From contig NZ_JONW01000006.1 in the NCBI RefSeq assembly GCF_000712075.1, forward strand, positions 778,928-842,927: a DNA stretch of 64,000 bases, given 5' to 3'. Below are positions 18,723-27,315 of this stretch, one piece after another. The stretch comes from Caulobacter sp. UNC358MFTsu5.1. Lineage in GTDB: Bacteria > Pseudomonadota > Alphaproteobacteria > Caulobacterales > Caulobacteraceae. The position numbers were made by a program, and so were the translations under genes. Position 1 is the stretch's first letter. Each line of letters begins with the position of its first letter. Below the pieces are notes generated by a model, which did no database searches, was not told the DNA's origin, and worked only from the letters and a program-made list of their open reading frames with translations.

Positions 18723-21020
18723 CTAGAAGGCCAGGCGGGCGATCAGCTGGAACACCGGACCGGCGTTCTCGCGCTCGATCTCGTACTCGTCGAAATTCCG
18801 GTCCTTCTGGTCCTCGATGGTGGTGAACTTGTTGAAGGTCTCCTTCTTCTCGCCGTCCAGCAGGTTGGAGGCGGTCAGGCGGATCGTCAGGTCCTTGCCG
18901 ATGCGCTTTTCGAGGAAGATCTCCAGGTCGCCGTCATAGGTGGTGGTCACTTCCTCGCCCACGACGCGGCTGTAGGCCTCGCCCTGCTTGCGGTAGGTGG
19001 CCCCGAACGCCGCGCCCCAGGTCGGCAGGTCCTGGATGAAGCCGATGTTGAACACGTAGTCCGACTGGCTGTTGAACTTGCGCGAGCCGAACTCGTCGTT
19101 CACGTCGCTGTCCAGCCAGGAGTAGTTCAGGAAGACGCCGGTGTTCTTCAGGCCGATCGCCGTCAGCGGCGTCGACAGGTCGAACTCCACGCCCCAGACC
19201 TTGCCGTCGCCGGTGTTGCGGGCCGAGTAGACGAAGGTGCCGGGACCCTCGTCGCCTTCCGCGCCGGTGTTGGTGAGCTCGATCAGGTCCTTGACCTTGC
19301 GGTAGAAGACATTGACCCCGACCACGCCCTGCTTGCCCATCCGGCGCTCGTAGCCGGCGTCCAGGCCCCAGGCGCTTTCCGGCTTCAGTTCCGGATTGCC
19401 GATGAAGTCGTTGTCGCCCAACTCGGCGGTCAGCAGGGCCGGCGACAGGTAGTCGAAGCTGGGGCGGCGGATGGTGCGGGCGCCCGACACGTAGATCTGG
19501 TCGTCGGCGGTCACGTTGTAGCGGATCGAGGCGGACGGCAGCAGGAACTTGTAGTCGACGTCCGTGGTGGACGGGACCGTGCGGTCCTGCAGGGTGACGT
19601 CGGTGGTCTCGTAGCGCAGGCCCGCTTCCCACTTCAGGGCGCCCGATTTGCCGTCCAGCATCACGTAGGGGTCGATCCGGGTCTGCTCGAACGAGGCGTC
19701 GCCGCCGTCGATCACCGCATAAGGGCCGAAGGCCGGAGGATTGTTGGTCGGCAGGTTGTAGCGGTTGCGCGGGACCTCGGTGACCAGCAGGTCGCGCTGC
19801 TTCTTCTCGTACTGGACGCCGAACTGCAGGGTCACGCCCTCGGAGAGGTCGCGCTTGTGCTCGAGCTTGGCGGAGAACTCGGTGTCCTCCAGGTCGGTCT
19901 TGGACTTGTCGCGGGTGATGCGGTCGCCGTCCGGATAGGGGGTGGCGTCGCGCAGGTACTCGGTCTCGTCCTCGAACTCGGCTTCCTTGTCCTTGAACGA
20001 GGCGTAGCCCAGCTTCAGGCTGGTCGTGCCGCCGGCCATCTCGTGGCTGTACTTGCCGTTGATCGCGTAGCTGTCCTGCTCGATGTCGACGTCGTTGTCG
20101 TTCAGGGTCGAGAGGTTGGCGTTGTTGCGGATGTCCTTGTTGTACTCGATCGAGTCTTCGTTCTGGTACCGGTCGGTGTGGACGAAGAAGCCGCTCAGGT
20201 CGAAGTCGCCGCCGGCCAGGGGCGTCTGGTAGCTGGCGTTGAACGAGTAGTCGGTGCCGTTGCGCACGTCCGTCTGGACTTCGCTGTTGTTGATCGCCGC
20301 GCCCGGCTCGTCGTAGCGCAGGCTGAGCTTGTTCTTCGGGTTGCGGCGGCCCTGCATGTTGGCGCCGATCAGCAGGCGGCCGGGGCCGACCTGGCCGCCC
20401 CAAACGCCGCCGAGGGTCTCGCGGATGCGGCCGTCGTCGAACATCAGGGCGCCGGCGCGCACGAAGCCGCCGTCCAGGGCGTAGGCGTCGCGCAGCACGA
20501 TGTTCAGCGCGCCGGCCACGGCGTCGCCGCTGCGGTTGGCCGAGGCGCTGCGGACGATCTCGATCCGCTCGATCAGCTCGGCCGGGATGCGGTCGACGAA
20601 GAAGGCCGAGTCGGCGCCCGAGCCGAACGCGCCCGAACCGGAGCCGGCGCCGGGCACCTTCTCGCCGTTGATCAGGATCTGGGTGTAGGCCGGGTCGAGG
20701 CCGCGCAGGCGCACGCCGTCCGACTCCAGGACGTCCGACAGGAAGGCGACGCTGGGCACGCGCTTCAGCGCGTCGCCGGCGGTCAGGGGCTCGAAGCGCT
20801 GGAAGTAGTCCAGGCCGTAGTCGAGGACCGGAGGGGCCTGGTCGGTGCGGTTGCGATAAGCGATCTGGGCCTGCACGACCAGTTCCGAAGCGGTGGTCGG
20901 CGCATCGGCGGCGGTGGCGATCGGCGCGTCGGCGTCGGCTCCAGCGGCCCAGGCGGCGATCGGCGCGGCGGCCAGGACCAGCGGCGCGAGCGCGGCCAGG
21001 GCGAACAGCTTGGTCTTCAT
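18723..21020 (-). CDS. TonB-dependent outer-membrane receptor
   Basis: The 765-residue protein has a signal peptide (MKTKLFALAALAPLVLAAAP, cut near AAWA). The plug domain contains RVPSVAFLSDVLESDGVRLR and GLDPAYTQILINGEKVPG, with GSGSGAFGSG. The barrel follows, with an aromatic C-terminus (FQLIARLAF). It imports a substrate across the outer membrane using TonB energy. The gene is divergent from a beta-propeller phytase with 100 bases between, so a phytate-derived or phosphate-related ligand is a reasonable guess. The start is the ATG at 21018-21020; 17 upstream codons do not look like coding sequence. A clear terminator follows. Confidence 0.93.
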   Translation of the reverse strand: MKTKLFALAALAPLVLAAAPIAAWAAGADADAPIATAADAPTTASELVVQAQIAYRNRTDQAPPVLDYGLDYFQRFEPLTAGDALKRVPSVAFLSDVLESDGVRLRGLDPAYTQILINGEKVPGAGSGSGAFGSGADSAFFVDRIPAELIERIEIVRSASANRSGDAVAGALNIVLRDAYALDGGFVRAGALMFDDGRIRETLGGVWGGQVGPGRLLIGANMQGRRNPKNKLSLRYDEPGAAINNSEVQTDVRNGTDYSFNASYQTPLAGGDFDLSGFFVHTDRYQNEDSIEYNKDIRNNANLSTLNDNDVDIEQDSYAINGKYSHEMAGGTTSLKLGYASFKDKEAEFEDETEYLRDATPYPDGDRITRDKSKTDLEDTEFSAKLEHKRDLSEGVTLQFGVQYEKKQRDLLVTEVPRNRYNLPTNNPPAFGPYAVIDGGDASFEQTRIDPYVMLDGKSGALKWEAGLRYETTDVTLQDRTVPSTTDVDYKFLLPSASIRYNVTADDQIYVSGARTIRRPSFDYLSPALLTAELGDNDFIGNPELKPESAWGLDAGYERRMGKQGVVGVNVFYRKVKDLIELTNTGAEGDEGPGTFVYSARNTGDGKVWGVEFDLSTPLTAIGLKNTGVFLNYSWLDSDVNDEFGSRKFNSQSDYVFNIGFIQDLPTWGAAFGATYRKQGEAYSRVVGEEVTTTYDGDLEIFLEKRIGKDLTIRLTASNLLDGEKKETFNKFTTIEDQKDRNFDEYEIERENAGPVFQLIARLAF

Positions 21021-21079
21021 ACGTGATTTCCCCCATCGTCGGCGAGCTCCTGTTGACGGAGCCGGTCGCACGTGATTTC
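21021..21079. promoter_or_regulatory. Repeated ACGTGATTTC boxes in the receptor/phytase divergent promoter region
   Basis: ACGTGATTTC occurs twice in the same orientation, at 21021-21030 (right before the receptor start) and at 21070-21079, 49 bases apart. The second is within CACGTGATTTCACG, a partial palindrome. The positions suit a regulator controlling both divergent genes. No PhoB box was recognised. Confidence 0.35.
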
Positions 21080-21120
21080 ACGCGGCGGGGCATAAATTCG
21101 CCATCATCTTGGGGCCAGTG

Positions 21121-22233
21121 ATGTTTAGCCGACAGTTTTGTTTCAATTTTGCGACAGCGCTGGGAATTTCTCTCCTTCTGACGGGTTGCAAGCCCGCCGA
21201 CCCGGAGGCGAAGTCGGACTCCGGCAAGATGCTGGTGGGGGTGGGGACGCCCGTTCCGGCGGCCGGCGAGACCCAATCCGTGGCCACCCAGCGCGCCGAC
21301 GCGGCCGACGATCCGGAGATCTGGGTCGATCCGCGCGATCCCTCGCGGGGGGTCATCTTCGGCACCGACAAGCAGGCTGGTCTGTACACGTACGACCTGA
21401 CCGGCGCGGTCACCGGCTTCATCCCCGACGGCAAGCTCAACAATGTCGACCTGCGTGGCGGATTGGCCACGGCGAAGGGTGAGCGCGTGCTGATCGCGGC
21501 CAGCGACCGCGGACGAATCGGCGCGGCGCTCTACCTGATGGATCCCGCCACCCTGAAGGTCGAGCCCTGGGGCCTGGCGCCGCTCGACCTGGCCGAGCCG
21601 TACGGCCTGTGCATGGGCCGGCGGGGCGACAGCTTCATCGTCATCGTCGACGGCACGGACGGCCAGGTGCGGCAGCTCCGCGTCGCCGTGGGTCCCGACG
21701 GCAAGCCGGCGGCCACCGAGGAGCAGCGCTTCGCGGTCGGCAGCCAGACCGAGGGCTGCGTCGTCGATGACGCCAAGGGCGTGCTCTATATCGGCGAGGA
21801 GGCCAAGGGGATCTGGCGCTACGACCTGGACCCCGCCAAGCACGCCGCCCGCACCCTGGTGGCCGCGGCGCCGTCCGACATGCTCAAGCCGGACGTCGAG
21901 GGCCTGACCCTGCTGCGCGAGGGCGCCAAGACCTGGCTGATCGCCTCCAGCCAGGGCGACAGCGCCTTCGGCGTGTGGCGCGTGGACGGCGCGCAGCCGA
22001 TCTATGCCGGCCGCTTCTCGGTGGTGGCCGCCAAGGGCGTCGACGGGGTGACCGGCACGGACGGCGTGGCGGCGATGGGCGGCGTGGTCGGAGCCTACCC
22101 CGAGGGCCTGGTGGTCATGCAGGACGATGTCGACGTCGAGGGCGAGGCGCCGTCGACCGACCGCGAGCGGCAGAACTTCAAGCTGGTGGACTGGCGGGCG
22201 GTGAAGGCGGCGCTGAAGCTGGAGCGGTTCTAG
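21121..22233 (+). CDS. Beta-propeller phytase, lipoprotein
   Basis: The enzyme dephosphorylates phytate (inositol hexakisphosphate) with calcium. The 370-residue protein is predicted to be a lipoprotein: LLLTGCKPAD provides a lipobox with the modified Cys near residue 23. The family motif DDPEIWVDPRDPSRGVIFGT is at about 60-79. Propeller segments include GLYTYDLTG, LNNVDLRGG, EPYGLCMGR and PDVEGLTLL, consistent with the BPP family. The ATG at 21121 is preferred over a TTG 12 bases upstream. It is divergent from the TonB receptor. Its stop overlaps the stop of a convergent hydrolase gene by 4 bases. Confidence 0.88.
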   Translation: MFSRQFCFNFATALGISLLLTGCKPADPEAKSDSGKMLVGVGTPVPAAGETQSVATQRADAADDPEIWVDPRDPSRGVIFGTDKQAGLYTYDLTGAVTGFIPDGKLNNVDLRGGLATAKGERVLIAASDRGRIGAALYLMDPATLKVEPWGLAPLDLAEPYGLCMGRRGDSFIVIVDGTDGQVRQLRVAVGPDGKPAATEEQRFAVGSQTEGCVVDDAKGVLYIGEEAKGIWRYDLDPAKHAARTLVAAAPSDMLKPDVEGLTLLREGAKTWLIASSQGDSAFGVWRVDGAQPIYAGRFSVVAAKGVDGVTGTDGVAAMGGVVGAYPEGLVVMQDDVDVEGEAPSTDRERQNFKLVDWRAVKAALKLERF

Positions 22234-22943
22234 CGCGCCAGCCAGCGGCGCAGGGCGGCGTTGACGGCCTCGGGGGCCTCCATCGGCGTCATGTGTCCGG
22301 CGTCGGGGATGATCACCATGTGCGTGCAGCCGATGGCGTGGGCCATCTCGTGCTGGCCGGCCAGCGGGGTGATCGCGTCGTGTTCGCCGCAGATGATGAC
22401 GACCGGGCAGCGCAGGGCCCGCAGCGCCGCTTCGCCGTCCTCGCGGGGCAGGGCGTTCTGGCGCAGGAAGACGTCGCGGCCCAGCCGCTGGGTCATGGCC
22501 TGGATCCGGCCGGTCAGGTCCTTGTCCGAAAGGCGCGAGGGATCGACATAGGCCGCCATCAACCGGTCGGCGATGCCCAGGAAGGCGCCGGGACGGCGGG
22601 CTGCGGCGTTGGTCGCCTGGCGCTGGGCGGCCCGCTCGGGCGTGTCGACGCGGATTGCGGTGTCGATCAGGGCCAGGCGCTCGATGCGCTCGGGCGCGAT
22701 CCGGGCGATCTCCTGGGCCACGTAGCCGCCCATCGAGAAGCCGGCCAGGGCGAAGGTCGGCTCGGCGATCGCCAGGACCTGCTCGGCCAGCTCGCGCAGG
22801 CTCTCGCCGCGCGTCAGGTCGGCGACCCGGCAGCGGGCCGCGTCGGCCAGGCCGGAGATCTGGTCGCGCCACAGCGCCGCGTCGTTCAGCAGGCCGGGCA
22901 GCAGGATCAGCTGGGGAAGGGCCAAGGCGGCGGTATCCGTCAT
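22230..22943 (-). CDS. Alpha/beta hydrolase
   Basis: The 237-residue cytosolic protein has the nucleophile motif GFSMGG (ALAGFSMGGYVAQEIARIAP), an acid in CGEHDAITPL and the base His in DAGHMTPMEAPE, the usual order of a serine hydrolase. The N-terminus LILLPGLLNDAALWRDQI resembles carboxylesterase or BioH-like hydrolases. The start codon is at 22941-22943, three bases after the T-run of the rpoH terminator, leaving no separate ribosome-binding site outside the hairpin. Either translation is leaderless from a promoter within the hairpin region or the true start lies slightly inside the gene. Confidence 0.85.
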   Translation of the reverse strand: MTDTAALALPQLILLPGLLNDAALWRDQISGLADAARCRVADLTRGESLRELAEQVLAIAEPTFALAGFSMGGYVAQEIARIAPERIERLALIDTAIRVDTPERAAQRQATNAAARRPGAFLGIADRLMAAYVDPSRLSDKDLTGRIQAMTQRLGRDVFLRQNALPREDGEAALRALRCPVVIICGEHDAITPLAGQHEMAHAIGCTHMVIIPDAGHMTPMEAPEAVNAALRRWLAR

Positions 22944-22945
22944 TG

Positions 22946-22976
22946 AAAAACGCCCCGGACCTTTCGATCCGGGGCG
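22946..22976 (-). terminator. Intrinsic terminator of rpoH
   Basis: A 9-bp GC-rich stem (CGCCCCGGA at 22951-22959 and its complement at 22968-22976) is followed on the minus strand by five T (22946-22950). It lies 28 bases past the rpoH stop codon and ends three bases before the hydrolase start codon. Confidence 0.87.
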
Positions 22977-23003
22977 CTCCAGTCTTGGAAAGGTCTAAGG
23001 CTT

Positions 23004-23891
23004 TTAGGCCTCGACCATGTTCTTGGCGATGGCGGCTTCGCGCATCGACTTCTGCAGCTTCTCGAACGCGCGGACCTCGATCTGGCGGACCCGTTCGCGG
23101 CTGACGCCGTATTGCGAGGCCAGGTCTTCCAGGGTGGTCGGGTCGTCCTTCAGGCGGCGCTCGGTGAGGATGTGCCGCTCGCGGTCGGTTAACTCGACCA
23201 TCGCCTCTTCCAGAAGCGACATTCGCAGCGATTTCTCCTCGTTCTCGGCGACGACGGTCTCTTGCGACACCTGGTCGTCGTCGGCCAGCCAGTCCTGCCA
23301 CTCGCTTTCGCCGTCGGCGCGCAGCGGCGCGTTCAGCGAGGCGTCGGGGCCCGACAGGCGGCGGTTCATCGAGATGACTTCGCTGTCCAGCACGCCCAGC
23401 TTGGTGGCGATGGCGCTGACCTGCTCGGGGCGCAGATCGCCGTCCTCGAAGGCGCTGATCTGGCTCTTGGCCTTGCGCAGGTTGAAGAACAGCTTCTTCT
23501 GCGCGGCGGTCGTTCCCATCTTCACCAGCGACCACGAGCGCAGGATGTACTCCTGGATCGAGGCGCGGATCCACCACATGGCGTAGGTGGCCAGGCGGAA
23601 GCCCTTGTCGGGCTCGAACTTCTTGACGGCCTGCATCAGGCCCACGTTGCCCTCGGAGATCACCTCGCCGATCGGCAGGCCGTAGCCGCGATAGCCCATG
23701 GCGATCTTGGCGACGAGACGCAGGTGGCTGGTGACCATCTTGTGGGCGGCTTCGCTGTCCTGATGCTCTTTCCAGCGTTGGGCGAGCATGAACTCCTCGT
23801 CCTTGGCCAGCATCGGGAACTTGCGGATTTCGGTGAGGTAACGCGACAGGCCGCCGTCCGGCGACATCACCGATAGAGAATTCACGGCCAT
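23004..23891 (-). CDS. rpoH: RNA polymerase sigma factor RpoH (sigma-32)
   Basis: This heat-shock sigma factor directs RNA polymerase to chaperone and protease promoters. The protein is 295 residues. Region 2 contains GLPIGEVISEGNVGLMQAVK and FRLATYAMWWIRASIQEYIL. The RpoH box KKLFFNLRKAK, diagnostic within the sigma-70 family, is present. Region 4 ends with DLASQYGVSRERVRQIEVRA. It follows a 238-base gap that contains a 28-bp perfect palindrome, and a good terminator lies downstream. No sigma-32-type promoter could be assigned with confidence. Confidence 0.97.
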   Translation of the reverse strand: MAVNSLSVMSPDGGLSRYLTEIRKFPMLAKDEEFMLAQRWKEHQDSEAAHKMVTSHLRLVAKIAMGYRGYGLPIGEVISEGNVGLMQAVKKFEPDKGFRLATYAMWWIRASIQEYILRSWSLVKMGTTAAQKKLFFNLRKAKSQISAFEDGDLRPEQVSAIATKLGVLDSEVISMNRRLSGPDASLNAPLRADGESEWQDWLADDDQVSQETVVAENEEKSLRMSLLEEAMVELTDRERHILTERRLKDDPTTLEDLASQYGVSRERVRQIEVRAFEKLQKSMREAAIAKNMVEA

Positions 23892-24042
23892 GGAAAACTA
23901 TCCCCTTGGTGCGGATCCGCCCGTCGTTTCGCGCGCCATCACCCCCACCAGAATGGGTCAGATAGGGAGGCGTTGCGGCGAAGTTAAGGGCGGTAACAGA
24001 TTTGTAATGTCCGACACCCGGACTCGGGTATTGGCGCTACGG

Positions 24043-24070
24043 AAGTGAGAATGAACGTTCATTCTCACTT
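24043..24070. promoter_or_regulatory. 28-bp perfect palindrome upstream of rpoH
   Basis: The left half AAGTGAGAATGAAC (24043-24056) is exactly the reverse complement of the right half GTTCATTCTCACTT (24057-24070). The core GAATGAACGTTCATTC has the form of operators bound by TetR-type dimers. It is 151 bases upstream of the rpoH start and 60 bases downstream of the phytochrome gene. No T-run follows on the minus strand, so a terminator role for the phytochrome operon is less likely. Confidence 0.55.
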
Positions 24071-24129
24071 TTACAAGCGCAAAATGCCGCGCGACGCGAC
24101 GTCACCCTAAAAGCCCGCGGAGAAAGTCC

Positions 24130-26253
24130 TCAAAAACGACCCACTGACAGCTCGGCCCGCACGCCCGGGGCGTTGTCGTGGTAGGTCAGCACCCCGCCCA
24201 TCTGGCGCACCAGGGCGTCCATCATCTTGCTGCCGAAGCCCACGCGCGGGCCCTGCTTGCCGCCGCCCTGGTCGGCCACGGTCAGCAGCAGGCGGTCGCC
24301 GTCCTCGACCAGGCCGATGTCCATCCGGCCCGGCTGGCCGCGATAGGCGTACTTCACCGCGTTGATGAACAGCTCGGTGACCACCAGGCCGATGATCACC
24401 GCCTTGTCGGTGGGCACGGTCACCGGCGCGGCGTCTACCCGCAGCTGGCGGGACCAGGCCTCGTCCAGCGTGCCGACCATCTCCTCGGCCAGTTCGGTCA
24501 GGTAGCGGTCCAGGGCCACGGTCTCCAGCTGGTCGCCGCGATAGAGCCGCCGGTGGACCAGGCCCACGGCGGTCAGGCGGCGGCTGGCCTCCTCCAGCGG
24601 GCCGCGCGCCACCGGATCGTCGATGCTCTTCATCTGGATGGTCAGGAAGCTGGCGGCCAGGGCCAGGCTGTTCTGCACCCGGTGGTTCACCTCGCGCAGC
24701 AGGAAGTCCTTCTGGCGCAGCAGCTCGTCCTTGTCCTGCAGCGTGGCGCGCAGATGGGCGTTCAGCTCGGCGCTGCGACGGGCGCGGCGCAGGTCGATCA
24801 GGTCGTCGCGCAGGCGCAGGGCCGCGCCGGTCTGGCCGGCGGTCCACGGACGCGAGCGGCCGCGCACGGTCTGGGTCCAGGCGTCGAACGAGGCGCGCGG
24901 GGTCAGGACCCCGTCCGGCGTCGTCGCCTTCACCGGCTCGCCCGCCCAGCGCACGGTCTCGACGTGTTCGGCCCGGGTCCACAGGATCGCCAGCAGCGGC
25001 GAGCGCTCGACCACCACGCCCATCAGGCCCGAGGCCAGGGCGCGGAACGCGACGGCGTCGGGGATGTCGGTCGACGCCTGGTCGGTGGCGGCGGCCCCGT
25101 CGCCCGCCGTCTCCAGCAGCCAGTCGCGCAGCATCGCCAGGGCCAGGTGCGGTGGCAGCTTGCCCGCCACCTCAATGCGGTCGCCGCGGAACACGGCCAC
25201 GCCGTCGGCGTCGGCCAAGCGCTGCAGGTCGCGCAGATGCTCCTCCAGCGCCATGTCGCCGTTGTCGGCGCGCGCCAGGGCGTCGATCACGTCGTCGCCC
25301 AGCGACCGCAGCCGCAGGCGCTCGCGATAGGTCTCGGCCTCCTCCTTGGCCTTGATCTGGCGGGCCAGGCCGCCGGCCAGGGCGCGGCAGGCGGCGCGGA
25401 TGTCGTAGGGCAGCAGGCGCGGCGTCTCGTGGTGGCAGGCCACCAGCCCCCACAGCCGCCCGTCCTTGACGATCGACACCGAGGCCGAAGCCGTGACGCC
25501 CATGTTGCGCAGGTACTGCAGGTGCACCGGCGAGACGCTGCGCAGGGCGCAGTCGCTCATGTCGAGATCGGTCTGGAGTGGCGGCAGCAGGGGCGCGGGA
25601 ACGTAGGTCGCGTCGGGGATGGCCCGCACCAGATTGCGCACGTACAGGGCCCGCGCCTGCTTGGGGATGTCGCTGGCCGGGAAGCGGTGGTTGAGGAACG
25701 CCTGGACGTGGGCCGCGCGGCTTTCGGCCACCACCTCGCCGGCGTCGTCCTCGCCGAAGCGGTAGATCATCACCCGATCGTAGCCGGTCAGGCGCCGGAA
25801 CTCGGTCGCGGCGCGGTCGTACAGGGTCTTCAGGCCGGGGCAGCGCTCGAAGGCGGCGGCCGCCGCCTCCAGTTGGGCCAGGATCTGGGCGCCGGTCAGG
25901 GCCTGGTCCAGGCCCGGCTCGATCTCGACCAGCACCTTGTCGGCCTGGAAAGTGGCGCTGACGTCGAAGGCCCGCCCGGCGACCCGCAGGGCGCCGACGA
26001 AGCCGCCGCTTCCCGAGGCGGTCACGGCGGCGATGCGCTGAGCGAGGGTGTCGCCCAGCACGGCGCCGGCGGCGACGCCGATCCAGGTCTCCGCCCCCAG
26101 CAACCCGGCCACGTCGCCGGCCGCGTGGCGGATCTCCAGGCTGTCGCGGTCCAGCACCAGCAGGACGCCGTGCGGCTGGACGGCGCCGGGGATGTGGATC
26201 GGCTCGCGATCGCAGGAGGCGATCTGCTCGGGGGTGGGGCCGGAAGCACTCAT
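24130..26253 (-). CDS. bphP: Bacteriophytochrome histidine kinase
   Basis: This is a red/far-red light sensor kinase of 707 residues. The biliverdin-attaching Cys is present at about residue 14 (IASCDREPIHIPGAVQPHG), before a PAS domain. The GAF domain has the FPASDIP motif and MIYRFGEDDAGEVVAE. The PHY tongue motif PRASF is at about the end of the photosensory core. The kinase part is HisKA_2-type: the phospho-His lies in REVNHRVQNSLAL. The ATPase region has VTELFINAVKYAYRG, DQGGG and GFGSKMMDALV. Its ATG overlaps the stop of the heme oxygenase gene (ATGA), so biliverdin synthesis and the receptor are coupled. No response regulator lies adjacent. Confidence 0.93.
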   Translation of the reverse strand: MSASGPTPEQIASCDREPIHIPGAVQPHGVLLVLDRDSLEIRHAAGDVAGLLGAETWIGVAAGAVLGDTLAQRIAAVTASGSGGFVGALRVAGRAFDVSATFQADKVLVEIEPGLDQALTGAQILAQLEAAAAAFERCPGLKTLYDRAATEFRRLTGYDRVMIYRFGEDDAGEVVAESRAAHVQAFLNHRFPASDIPKQARALYVRNLVRAIPDATYVPAPLLPPLQTDLDMSDCALRSVSPVHLQYLRNMGVTASASVSIVKDGRLWGLVACHHETPRLLPYDIRAACRALAGGLARQIKAKEEAETYRERLRLRSLGDDVIDALARADNGDMALEEHLRDLQRLADADGVAVFRGDRIEVAGKLPPHLALAMLRDWLLETAGDGAAATDQASTDIPDAVAFRALASGLMGVVVERSPLLAILWTRAEHVETVRWAGEPVKATTPDGVLTPRASFDAWTQTVRGRSRPWTAGQTGAALRLRDDLIDLRRARRSAELNAHLRATLQDKDELLRQKDFLLREVNHRVQNSLALAASFLTIQMKSIDDPVARGPLEEASRRLTAVGLVHRRLYRGDQLETVALDRYLTELAEEMVGTLDEAWSRQLRVDAAPVTVPTDKAVIIGLVVTELFINAVKYAYRGQPGRMDIGLVEDGDRLLLTVADQGGGKQGPRVGFGSKMMDALVRQMGGVLTYHDNAPGVRAELSVGRF

Positions 26254-26798
26254 GCCGGAACTCCGCACATCCAGGCTTCCATCTGGACGAAGGCCGAGCG
26301 CGCGCCGCGGGCGGCCGCGGCCTTGTCGCCGGCGCGCTCGAGCACGGCGCAGAACGCCTTCCACCGCGCCCCGGTCGCCTCGCCGTAGCCCTGGAAGAAG
26401 CTCAGCCCCTCAGGCGACAGTCCCCGCACGCGCAGCTGCTTGTCGATGACCCGCCCGCCCAGGGTCGAGCCTTCCAGCACGTAGAGGAAGCCCAGGGCCT
26501 CGGCGCGGTCGGTCGGCAGGGCCAGCGGGGCGTCGGTCGAGGCGACGGCCCGCAAGGTCGCCGCGTCGCGCTCCAGGGCAGGCACCTTGCGGCGGGCGTC
26601 GAACTCCAGGTCCGGCTCGTCGCCCAGCAGCCGCGCCAGGGCGGCCTCGGCGGGGCGGTAGAAGGCCAGGAACCGGCCCACCATGTCGCGGCGACGCAGG
26701 GGATCGGCGACGCGGGTGAACACGTCCAGCCGGGCCTCCAGGCCGTCGTGCAGGTCGCGGGTCGTGGCGCGCAGGTGGTCGAGGATCGGCGTTGTCAT
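26250..26798 (-). CDS. bphO: Bacteriophytochrome heme oxygenase
   Basis: The enzyme opens heme to give biliverdin, the phytochrome chromophore, with release of CO and iron. The 182-residue protein is of normal length for the biliverdin-producing bacterial heme oxygenase family. The proximal His is probably that of TTRDLHDGLEARLD near the N-terminus. YVLEGSTLGGRVI is the distal-helix glycine-rich segment. The C-terminal FCAVLERAGDKAAAARGARSAF region is also typical. It is the first gene of a two-gene unit with bphP, overlapping it by four bases. Confidence 0.92.
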   Translation of the reverse strand: MTTPILDHLRATTRDLHDGLEARLDVFTRVADPLRRRDMVGRFLAFYRPAEAALARLLGDEPDLEFDARRKVPALERDAATLRAVASTDAPLALPTDRAEALGFLYVLEGSTLGGRVIDKQLRVRGLSPEGLSFFQGYGEATGARWKAFCAVLERAGDKAAAARGARSAFVQMEAWMCGVPA

Positions 26799-26955
26799 CA
26801 GGCGAAAAGCGTTCCCGTGGCCAAGGCCGAAGACCGCACCTTAGTCATCAATCAGGCTGCGCATCGTCGGATAGTCGACGCAAGCCATTCGGCGGACTTG
26901 CCGGGATGGGGCCGGCGCCCATCTAATGGTCGCGCTTGACGCCAAGGAGGCTTCC

Positions 26956-27315
26956 GTGACGCGCTTCATCATCCGTGCCCTGATCGCCGCCCTCGGCCTG
27001 TGGCTGGCGTCCGAGATCGTGCCGGGCATCGCCGTGCCGGGCGGCTGGACCAGCCTGGCGGTCGCCGCGGTGCTGTTGGGCGTGGTCAACGCCATCGTCC
27101 GGCCGGTGGTCTTCGTGCTGACCCTGCCGATCACCGTCGTGACGCTGGGCCTGTTCCTGCTGGTGGTGAACGCCGCGATGCTGGGCCTGGTCGGCTGGAT
27201 GCTGAAGGGCTTCGTGGTCGACGGCCTGTGGGCCGGGATCTTCGGCTCGCTGGTGGTCGGCGTCGTCAGCTGGCTGGGTCACATGCTGATCGGCGACGGG
27301 CGCGCACGCGAGTAG
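26956..27315 (+). CDS. Phage-holin-4-2 family (YvlD-like) membrane protein
   Basis: The protein is 119 residues with four predicted membrane segments, including LIAALGLWLASEIVPGIAV, LAVAAVLLGVVNAIV, TLGLFLLVVNAAMLGLVGWM and GSLVVGVVSWLGHML. The NAIVRPVVFVLTLPITVVTL segment is the family hallmark. Despite the family name it is a common housekeeping membrane protein, not evidence of a prophage. The start is GTG at 26956, five bases after AAGGAGG; an upstream in-frame ATG at 26926 is less likely. It ends next to the convergent TPR gene with no gap. Confidence 0.87.
   Translation: MTRFIIRALIAALGLWLASEIVPGIAVPGGWTSLAVAAVLLGVVNAIVRPVVFVLTLPITVVTLGLFLLVVNAAMLGLVGWMLKGFVVDGLWAGIFGSLVVGVVSWLGHMLIGDGRARE

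Noticed and set aside
18934..23577. A 1547-residue open frame on the minus strand across the receptor, phytase and hydrolase genes
   Set aside because: It is an out-of-frame shadow produced by high GC. It runs over several real genes on both strands and has a low-complexity Arg/Gly/Pro-rich product.
23892..24042. A sigma-32-type promoter for rpoH
   Set aside because: CTTAACTT and CTCCCTAT on the minus strand are vaguely similar, but the match and spacing are too weak to annotate.
26926..27315. The holin-named family as a sign of a prophage
   Set aside because: Phage_holin_4_2 proteins are common chromosomal membrane proteins, and no other phage genes lie nearby.
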